Shown here in pieces: positions 56,551-64,000 of a stretch of 64,000 nucleotides of DNA (its first letter is position 1; every line of letters begins with the position of its first letter). The DNA lies in NCBI GenBank assembly GCA_946406115.1, contig OX291543.1, forward strand, positions 26,190,815-26,254,814. Reading direction: 5' to 3'. The position numbers and the translations under genes are program-made. Origin of the DNA: Apoda limacodes (Eukaryota; Arthropoda; Insecta; Lepidoptera; Limacodidae). The notes under the pieces are model-generated. The model did no database searches and was not told the origin of the DNA. It worked only from the letters and a program-made list of their open reading frames with translations.

Positions 56551-57234
56551 GTAAGTATTGCGTTATATATTTAAAAAGGCCATTCTTGACTTCGCACCCA
56601 ATCCAAATGAAGTATCGCATAATGTGCGCTTACCCAATTATTGTCACTCCTTTTATAAAAATTTACTATAACGATTTTCGTATTTGGAGTTCCCCTGTCC
56701 AAATCTGACTAACGCCTTGTAGTCAAGAAGTAGCAAAGACAGTTCACTTGTATTATAATGAATCTGGTCGTTTAATTATGCAACTATTACTCTAAGGCTT
56801 TATAAAGACTTATGGGTCATGGGACATATATTATATATTTTGATAAGCTTCATAAAAAGTAGTGTTGCTGTGGAAGGTGCCATAAAAGACTAAACTGGAT
56901 ATTAAACATGTGAAGATATACAAACATACATATGCAAAAAGACGTAAAAGTTCGTAAAGTAAAGGAGCAAATGTAGCATGTTAGTACATAACTGGTTGCA
57001 TCTGTTCCTAATTTTTTAGCTCACAGGTCCATGACGTCCAACTTTAACGATATATTATATAGTTGGATTAGTGATATGACTAAAAAAAGAGGCTTTTATT
57101 GATATAAATATGTATTGAAATGTGTATAGTAGTAAGTTTTATCAAAAGGTTTCAGAGAAGAACAAAATAAAATATATGTTTGGCATAATTTAATAATAAT
57201 TGTAGCGCATTTCTTGAACTCCTTCGTGTTTTGG
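56551..57234. other. Unassigned AT-rich DNA
   Basis: No feature recognised. Confidence 0.4.
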
Positions 57235-57480
57235 AGGGCACGTCACATCTTCGCAAGTTGTTTTCATATTCTCTCGGCTTCGTGGCTCTGTGGGTAATAA
57301 CCCGACTGCTAAGCGGCATAAGAGATAATAATTATGTATTATATGTGTTTGTCTTGAGACTGTTTTCTATGTGTATTATGTATGTATTTACGAAAAAATG
57401 TATATAGGTATATATATGTCTTTTTAGTCTGGTATCCTGAGCACATGCTTTGCTTGGTTTGAGACTGTGTGAAACGTTTA
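57235..57480 (+). repeat. LINE 3'-UTR-like repeat
   Basis: 'cggcttcgtggctctgtggg', 'taataacccgactgctaagc', then 'tgtttgtcttgagactg', 'ttttctatgtgtattatgta' and 'gagcacatgctttgcttggt', 'ttgagactgtgtgaaacgtt'. This matches the 3' region of a widespread lepidopteran LINE, in which a pseudo-tRNA-like head is followed by 'caagctttgcttagtttggg'. Confidence 0.65.
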
Positions 57481-58265
57481 AAAATATTTACATAGTCGAT
57501 AAGCTAAGACTTGCCTTTGAGCAACCTAAAAAATTTGACAGTCTTGTCTTCCAGTGACCTGGAAATGCCGTAAATTATATTTGAGATCCATATTTAAGTT
57601 GTAAAGATGACTGTGGCTTCGCTGTAACACAATTCCATACTTTAGTCAAGGCTTTGGGTTTAATTGCCAATTGCTACAACAACGAGAGCAGAGCTAGGGC
57701 TAAGTCTTCCCAGCAGTAGAGTTCGTTATTACCGTATAGTATGCAAAATAAAAAAATTACGGTATGTCTCATATATTACGTTTTAAACATGATGTAGTGA
57801 TTTATTGTGTGATCATTATGTTAATTTTCTTAGTTTTAATAGTAAAACTATTACTGCATTAATATAATTTATAACAAAGTAATTTATCTTACTTACGGCT
57901 GTCAAGTAAGAGCAATCGAAAGTACCTATGGAAGGGAAAATAAATAGCGTTAGCTTTGGAATTTGGTTCCAAAGAGATGGTCAAATATCAGCTGTTGCGG
58001 TGAATTGTTAGCGGCATTATATAAACTACGTATTACTGATGATACCTATTCCTTCACACTAACCAAACAGAACCAATGTAGGTACTCATTGTTTCGGATT
58101 TTACTCTCCAAATATCTAAAGTATAACATTTTAAATTAGAATTAAATTGTACCAAATATAATTAAACTGTTTACTTAGGTTTATAAAGTAATCATACTAT
58201 ATAATGATATAATATTGAAGAAAGAAGAATTATATCTTCCATCCTTATGGGTACACCATATATAT
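57481..58265. other. Unassigned DNA
   Basis: No gene recognised. Confidence 0.4.
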
Positions 58266-58269
58266 CTCC

Positions 58270-58610
58270 TAGACTTTGCCAGTGGCTCCGCCCGCCCTTA
58301 ATTCGGTTATCGGCGTGGGACTCCTTTATTTAATCACAGTTTTAATACTGTGATTTAATCCTTAATTACACTAATAAAGTTTTCTATTTCAAGCTGTAGC
58401 TATAATTCGTTTAAGCTCGATTATAGTTATTCCCGCGGGAACTTTTGAATTTTTGTGGATAAAAAGTAGCCTATGTCCTATTCCAGGACCTAATGTAAAG
58501 GTGTGCTAATATCCCGAATTCATCCGGATCCATCCAGTGGCTGAAGCGTTATTGAGAAACAAACATCCATACTTACAAACTTTCTCGTTTATAATATTAG
58601 TAGGATAAAG
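58270..58610 (+). repeat. 'aacagacagaca' family relative
   Basis: 'gccagtggctccgcccgccc', 'ttaattcggttatcggcgtg', 'attatagttattcccgcggg', 'aaagtagcctatgtcctatt', 'ccaggacctaatgta' and 'tttataatattagtaggata'. An internal AT-rich hairpin ('aatcacag..tactgtgattt') lies at 58336-58357. Confidence 0.8.
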
Positions 58611-58744
58611 CAAGAAACTTCATTGCTTAAATTATCGGACAACATTCATTCAATAAATTGCTTATAATAAAAGAGAAACCCATTCCATTTGAAATGGAAT
58701 TTTAAAGAAGTTACGGGTTACGCAAATAAAAAACTTTTTTTTTT

Positions 58745-58895
58745 CTGTCTAACTATACAGTTAGCTGTTGCAGCCATTACTGCTTCACTGTTTGTCGCTC
58801 TTGGGGTCGTCCCTTCGACCACCGTTAGCCTCGAACCCGAAGGGGAGTCACCGCCAGGAGGGGAGTTCCCCGTTACGCTGTTGCAAAAATAAAAA
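58745..58895 (+). repeat. Possible repeat related to the interior of element H
   Basis: 'gttgcagccattactgcttc' recalls 'gatgcagccattacagcttc' inside element H copy 1 (12.05 kb). It is followed by CpG-rich 'cgtcccttcgaccaccgtta' and 'gggagttccccgttacgctg' and an A-run. The 67-codon plus-strand frame (58689-58892) and its antisense simply traverse it. Confidence 0.45.
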
Positions 58896-61220
58896 AAAAA
58901 CACAAGTAGATAAATACCGATAGGTCAGTTGTAAATTGATTGGTACATTTTGTCTCATATGAAGTGGGAATGCATCAAAATGACCGAGCCACGTCAGTTC
59001 GATACGACATGAATTGATCGTTTCTGGTTTAATTGACGTGAAGGTAACACTGGACAGAAATTTGGAATCGGCGTCTGTTACAATTATCGTAATTTTACAA
59101 GTGTAAGATTTTGTGACATATCTCCGCAGTAGGTACAGTTTTTTCAAATAGTTTTTGTAGAATCAACTTCCAAAACTTAAACGGATACAATGAAAAAAAA
59201 TTGAAAATTTATTTGGGAAAAATAATATTTTAGACGAAATATGTATGTATAAAGATGTACAGAAGTTATTAAAGCGAAAAACCCACTGGAAGATTATGTT
59301 CATATGGGGCTTTGGGATACAGAGATCCATCAGTCGCTTGTTCCTGTTTTATTGCGTTTGTGGATAGATTTGTTTTAGAGAGTAAAGTTGAAAGTAGTTT
59401 TTCCTACTGAGTCAGTAAAAAAGTGCTTGTTTGTAATCCTACTATGACTCTTAAGAACGCACTATCAAACCATGTAAATACATACATATATTACGTATTC
59501 TGTAATAAAATATTTTATTACACATGGTACTATACATGTCACAACCGACTCAATTACCTAGGTTTTTAATGTACAATTTGTACACTTCCTATAATTCAAG
59601 TTCTATTCATCTATTCAACTATAACAGAGTTACTTATAGATAAGATTAAAACGTGTCATTGTATATCAATAAATTATAAATGATTTTTACTATAGGCACC
59701 AAGCATAAGAATTCGGTAAACCTAAGTAATGTTATTTTCATACTAAGCTTTTTCAATGAACAATTCAATTTACATTCAAAATATAATTAATTACATATAA
59801 CCTAAATATTTAGACTTTTAATTAATATTATAAAATTAATATTGTAGAGTTAAATTAAAATTAATAACTATATCGTCTTAAGCAAAGCAGGACAAGACCA
59901 CACAGAAAAATGAATTTAAATTCATTGCGTTACACAAGTGTAGTCTCGAGTTAATCGTCAAGCAATATCGTTAAAATCATTTGATATAGGCGTGGTCGTT
60001 TAAGACCTTAGAGAGCGGATGTGGCAGCCTTGGTTGATACACCACTGCTCCAGATCGACTTCAGATGATAACCACATCTGTATTAAAAAAAAAAACGATT
60101 GAGTGAAAAGGTCAGGCGGCCGAAATTAAAATCAAAAATAATATTCATTACTGCCAAGCCAGATCAAATATTGAGTCCTGTATTTTGACAGCGCGTGTAT
60201 GCCGTTCGTAGCCTTTCCTTGCAGGCTTTTGACTGGTTTTCTTTTGTTTAAAATTAATATAATATGATAATTTATGTGTGGCGGTTATGGTGAGATCGTA
60301 TCGTAAAGTTTTATAGCTTAATTTTGTTCGTCGAAGCGGCACGAGAGTTGAGAAAGTAAACTGTTGTTTTATACTAATTGTTTGTTTTAACTGACAACGA
60401 TGAAAACGATCTCGGTAGTTTTTGTGCATCTCAAACGAATATGGGAACATTTTGTGTCATATTTGTGGTAATTTGTAAAGAGATGTTGTACTATGTAATT
60501 ATGGACATCAGTTAAATTAAAACAAGAGTTAATTTTTTTATATATTTAATGTCGGTTTAAAACCACTAATTACTCACGAAGGTGCATTTACTGCATTAAA
60601 TGCTTGTCGTATTTTTATATGTTGTCAGTGTATTGTCATTATGACAAAGTTGTCCTTGTGAGTAATCATGGTAAGTTATAAAATAAAATAAATATTAATT
60701 AATTGTGTCAAATATCCGCTTAGCTTTGTCGGAAAGGAGTCAGGCTAATATTGTATATTGTTAAGATCCGCAACGCTTATTGTGATCTGATTTAATAATT
60801 AATTCATGTGTAATTTACTGCGAAATAATCACGGATATTTGTCGTCTATCCGTCGCGCGTCAACCAGATATCTGTATCTAATAACTCCGTCACTGATAAA
60901 CCACAACAATTTATACTAACTTATTGGTTATTGTTGTGTAAGTGTGACAATAACAGTTAGTAATATTTATCTGGTAAAAAACTGTTTTATTTATTTACAT
61001 AACAAATAATTATATTATTATGTTGAAAAACTATACAGTTGATTAATAAACAGTTGTTACCAGTTACACAACATTACAGCAATAGGAAGTCGAAGAACGC
61101 AATAAAATGTTTCTGTTTCATACGATCATGGATTCCAGGGATCAATTCTGAGTAACATCAAATGTAAGTGAGACCATGTTCTAAGGAAACAGTAAAGAAA
61201 TCACATTTGATGTTAAACTG
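58896..61220. other. Mostly unassigned DNA
   Basis: A perfect 22-bp palindrome, 'tgtaataaaatattttatta' plus 'ca', is at about 59500-59521. A 100-codon minus-strand frame at 60148-60450 shows no domain. 'ggcagccttggttgatacac' near 60022 is less AT-rich. A splice-like 'catg|gtaagt' occurs at about 60671. Confidence 0.4.
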
Positions 61221-61379
61221 TTCTATTCTATTCCTCGAATAAACCTAGCAGGAGTTGGGGACCTCACACGCTGGACCACCATGAAAAAAAACCGGAGGTC
61301 TGCATAGAATGCATGACTTAATTCGAAACCTAGCATTTTAATGGCTTGGCCTATTGATAACCATTTCGTTGTGTCAACA

Positions 61380-61450
61380 TTAAATCCATATATAAATATT
61401 ATGAATGCGATATTTACTCTGTCTGTCTGTGCAGCCGCGGGCAAATGCTG
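61380..61450 (-). repeat. Internally deleted 'gtctgtctgt' repeat
   Basis: The minus strand reads 'agcatttgcccgcggctgca' followed at once by 'cagacagacagagtaaatat', so the head and tail of the 'aacagacagaca' family have been joined, with the middle missing. Confidence 0.6.
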
Positions 61451-61501
61451 GATAAAAAATATATAACAGCATTAATCGTCCTAAATTTGTTTCAGCTATG
61501 T

Positions 61502-61591
61502 ACCTGTCTGAATAACTTCAGTAACCTGTCCGAATACGTTATTCAACAGAAAACCGTATTCGGACAGGTTACTGAAGTTATTCAGACAGGT
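61502..61591. repeat. Perfect 37-bp-arm fold-back
   Basis: Arms 61502-61538 ('acctgtctgaataacttcag' ... 'acctgtccgaatacg') and 61555-61591 are exact reverse complements with a 16-base loop ('ttattcaacagaaaac'). Each arm contains two related half-units beginning 'acctgtc(t/c)gaata'. There is no flanking duplication that I can identify. Confidence 0.9.
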
Positions 61592-61835
61592 TACGTGTAG
61601 GTACACTTTACAAACAATAAAATTATATTCTCTTGATCCTTATGACAGTAACTCAGTATAAATTCACGAAAAATATTGTTTAATGATATTGTTTACAGGA
61701 TCCGTGATAAACAATGTTGTTGATAAATGTAGGTACCTATTAAAGCGATCTGTTTGTATACGCCAGGGTGGATGGAGTAACCAGTGGCATATTTACCGCC
61801 CAACAAATTGGCGAAATTAAGCAATAGAGCATAGT

Positions 61836-62082
61836 GTATTTAAGGGTGGTAAGGAGAATATTACAAACGAGAGGCTATTTAGAAACCTGAGCCGTCGAGT
61901 TTGTAATTTCCGTACCGCTCATGTTACACACAATGTTTTACATCACATTTGCTAGTAAATATACAAACATATGAGGTGAATACATAAATAAACTATAATC
62001 AATAAACAAAAAAATCGAAATAGCGGGTATAGAAGTAGAGAAAACAACGCCAGCGCCAGATGGCCTAGATATTTAGAGAATT
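61836..62082 (-). repeat. Dispersed repeat C, copy 2 (inverted)
   Basis: Reverse complement of 29256-29513: plus-strand blocks 'atttaagggtggtaaggaga', 'cgagaggctatttagaaacc', 'tgtaatttccgtaccgctca', 'catcacatttgctagtaaat', 'gagaaaacaacgccagcgcc' and 'agatatttagagaatt'. The minus-strand frame at 61952-62185 is a by-product. Confidence 0.8.
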
Positions 62083-62149
62083 CAGGAATTAGAAAGTTTT
62101 GGGTGAAATTAAAACTTGCATTTGCCCGCTTGTAATGTCGTTCATATTT

Positions 62150-62470
62150 TCCGGGTTCGGGGTCCGCCCGATGGTAAGCGGTCACTGCACCCTATGGACG
62201 CTAGCACGTTGCCGACCCTTAAAAAATCTAATAACTTCTTTCTTGAAGAACCTCACACTGTAGTCCTTAGAGAACATCTTCGCAGGGAGCTCATTCCAGA
62301 ACCTTAACGTTCGCGGGAAATGCCTCTGTAATTGCACTGTACGTAACTATTATAAGTTGAGGATGAATTCCCTGCCGATGGCGAGCGGTGCGATGGTAGA
62401 AAGTAGCTGTGAGCATCATTTCGATGAATACCTCAGAACACATCCCATTATACCAGTGGTAGAACACACG
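62150..62470 (-). repeat. Repeat G, longest copy, minus orientation
   Basis: 'gtccgcccgatggtaagcgg', 'tcactgcaccctatggacgc', 'cacgttgccgacccttaaaa', 'ttcgcagggagctcattcca', 'gaaccttaacgttcgcggga', 'aattgcactgtacg' and 'gcgagcggtgcgatggtaga'. Together with the 39.7-kb copy this suggests G is the 3' part of a longer retroelement. Confidence 0.8.
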
Positions 62471-62732
62471 ATAAATGTTTAAGTATATTATTTTGCAATA
62501 CTCAAAAGCCTAGTATTTTGATGCGCCAAATAACATTCGCAAGTTGCGTGCGACTTTATGCGATTGCTTCCATCGACCACCCCTGCCACAACCTTGACCT
62601 TGCGCTCTGCTAACAACAGCACTATTCGGCTATGCAATAATATAAAGATTGGTAAAGTTTATAGATAAAAGGTGCATAAAACGGGCTGAAAAGGGTGCCT
62701 TTCACCGCCCAATGCCATCCGAACCCCGCTCC

Positions 62733-62882
62733 TACCTATTGGGATATACAATAAAATAAAATATAGGCAAAGAACATTGGTATAACGCGCTCAAAGCAAT
62801 CTGAATGTTGATATACACCGATTTGCAACACATGCATTCCCGCTCCTGCCTATTAAATAAAAAATATAGTTAAAGAGTAAAA
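62733..62882 (+). repeat. Local direct repeat
   Basis: 'cccgctcctacctattggga' and, about 114 bp downstream, 'cccgctcctgcctattaaat' are each followed by an A-rich 'aaataaaatatag...aaag' stretch. The pair looks like a diverged local duplication. Confidence 0.55.
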
Positions 62883-63343
62883 GGCATGTAAACCTGGCTG
62901 TGAAGGGGGACTTGCACAGTTTCGCGCTGTATGTATGCCTAGTTGCCCCCGCATGCCTAGTTTATACGGTTATAAGATTATACGGGGTTAGGTAACGATT
63001 AGGTATAAGTAAAAGTCGCTTAAAACGGTCGCCCCCATGACAAGGTAAATACGGCACTGGGTAACGTCAACTTGATGAATAAATCGTTATTTTTTCACTT
63101 GCAACGAAGTACGATAGTTAACAATTTTACCTGTATCCGTGTACCTGGTGACGTACAAGTGATAAATGACACGTTGTTTTTGAGTTAAAAATAAAAACGG
63201 TAAATTAACTAGAAATAACAACAGGAACTGCGCGTTAATCATCGTGAAACAGCTACAACAGAATCCGCATACCCGGTTGTAGAGACAGGGGACATAAAAT
63301 CGATAAATGTTCTGTAAGTAGTTACTGTGTTGGATAAAATATA

Positions 63344-63415
63344 AAATAGTTACCTACTATCAAAGGATGAAATAGTTACCTACTATCAAAGGATGAAATA
63401 GTTACCTACTATCAA
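63344..63415 (+). repeat. 26-bp minisatellite, about 2.8 copies
   Basis: Unit 'aaatagttacctactatcaa' + 'aggatg' at 63344-63369, 63370-63395 and 63396-63415 (partial). The copies are identical where complete. Confidence 0.95.
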
Positions 63416-63428
63416 GTGCTGGAAATAA

Positions 63429-63538
63429 GACAGGTTACAAACATACATATTAGTTGTATAGACAGGTTACAAACATACATATTAGTTGTACAGACAGGTT
63501 ACATACATACATATTAGTTGTATAGACAGGCTTACACG
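63429..63538 (+). repeat. 32-bp minisatellite, about 3.3 copies
   Basis: Unit 'gacaggttacaaacatacat' + 'attagttgtata' at 63429-63460, 63461-63492, 63493-63524 and a partial fourth unit whose 'gacaggcttacacg' runs straight into repeat G. Differences between copies: one a/c and one a/t substitution. Confidence 0.95.
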
Positions 63539-63612
63539 CGTTCATAGGCCACGGTGACCGCTTACCATCAGGCGGACCGTGTGCTTGTTTGCCAACTTAG
63601 CAGTATAAAAAC
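63525..63612 (+). repeat. Repeat G copy
   Basis: 'gcgttcataggccacggtga', 'ccgcttaccatcaggcggac', 'cgtgtgcttgtttgccaact', followed by 'tataaaaacaaaaac'. Its left edge merges with the 32-bp minisatellite. Confidence 0.8.
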
Positions 63613-64000
63613 AAAAACAGTAACTGTGTATTAAGGTGCATCCAGTGCAATTTTTTCTATACTAACTTTATTACATTATACATCTATACTATAAGTTACT
63701 TGTTAATAACATTTCGCTACTCAATATGTGTTATTATCATTTATCGCGCTGTTCATATTGGCGAAAAAAGCATATTAAATTTTGAAATCTCAGTGAATAA
63801 TTAATTTATCAGAGTTTTTATTAATAGCGTATAGATAAATGTAGCCCAATATCTATGGGAAATATTCCAATTATAATGAAAATCATAAAAAATGAATTTA
63901 TCAACTTGCTTATAACGGAATATCCGAAAATAAAAGAAATAACAATATGACACTTAAAATAAATAGAGTCAATGTTTTTTTTTTTTGTTGACGTTCGATC
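63613..64000. other. Unassigned AT-rich DNA
   Basis: No feature recognised; a T-run lies near 63975-63985. Confidence 0.4.

Noticed and set aside
57270..57330. tRNA-like stretch in the 57.3-kb repeat
   Set aside because: It resembles the tRNA-like head of a LINE/SINE but cannot form a full cloverleaf, and no B-box-type 'ggttcgantcc' is present.
58689..58903. Frame starting with a hydrophobic segment resembling a signal peptide ('CLTIQLAVAAITASLFVALG')
   Set aside because: It lies in a repeat-like segment related to the interior of element H, is open on both strands, and ends in an A-run; a secreted protein is not supported.
63344..63538. CRISPR-like alternation of repeats
   Set aside because: Units are head-to-tail with no unique spacers and the sequence is eukaryotic; these are minisatellites.

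Overview
The window looks like intronic or intergenic DNA from a moth or butterfly (Lepidoptera). It is strongly AT-rich, has no long intact reading frame, and carries several dispersed repeats that I recognise as widespread in lepidopteran genomes: the family ending 'gggtacggaaccctaaaa', the family carrying 'aacagacagaca...gagttac', the 'gcggtcaccg...tatggacgc' family, and LINE 3' ends of RTE/CR1 type. I see no tRNA, rRNA, CRISPR array or bacterial-type gene. No confident protein-coding host gene is present.

Layout. 1-5.2 kb is mostly unassigned AT-rich DNA with one TTAA-flanked MITE copy. 5.2-7.4 kb holds repeats A1 and E1, whose relatives A2 and E2 lie in the same order and orientation at 54.4-55.8 kb. 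8-20 kb is a mosaic of MITEs, SINE-like repeats and a dead LINE reverse transcriptase (10.8-11.3 kb). 24-25.3 kb carries two well-preserved repeats, one with 41-bp perfect terminal inverted repeats and TTAA duplications. 29.2-31.3 kb is the best-resolved region: a PIF/Harbinger-like element of about 1.2 kb, with TAA target duplications and a MADF-domain gene start, sits inside an older repeat whose uninterrupted copy at 14.5 kb preserves the empty target site. 33-42 kb has more MITEs and LINE ends. 43-50 kb is mostly unassigned, apart from a CpG-rich island at 46.6-47.0 kb that could be a promoter. 51.1-52.4 kb is a frameshifted non-LTR reverse transcriptase on the minus strand. 53-64 kb has more repeats, a perfect 37-bp fold-back at 61.5 kb and two adjacent minisatellites at 63.3-63.5 kb.

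The coding material that can be read belongs to mobile elements: two decayed non-LTR reverse transcriptases and a truncated MADF protein. A few short segments could be host exons or promoters (25.99, 27.8, 38.6, 39.4, 46.4-47.0, 50.4, 56.5 kb). These are given low confidence because short open frames and splice-like signals are common by chance in DNA of this composition. Repeat family letters (A, C, D, E, F, G, H) are my own labels, assigned from similarity between copies inside this window.
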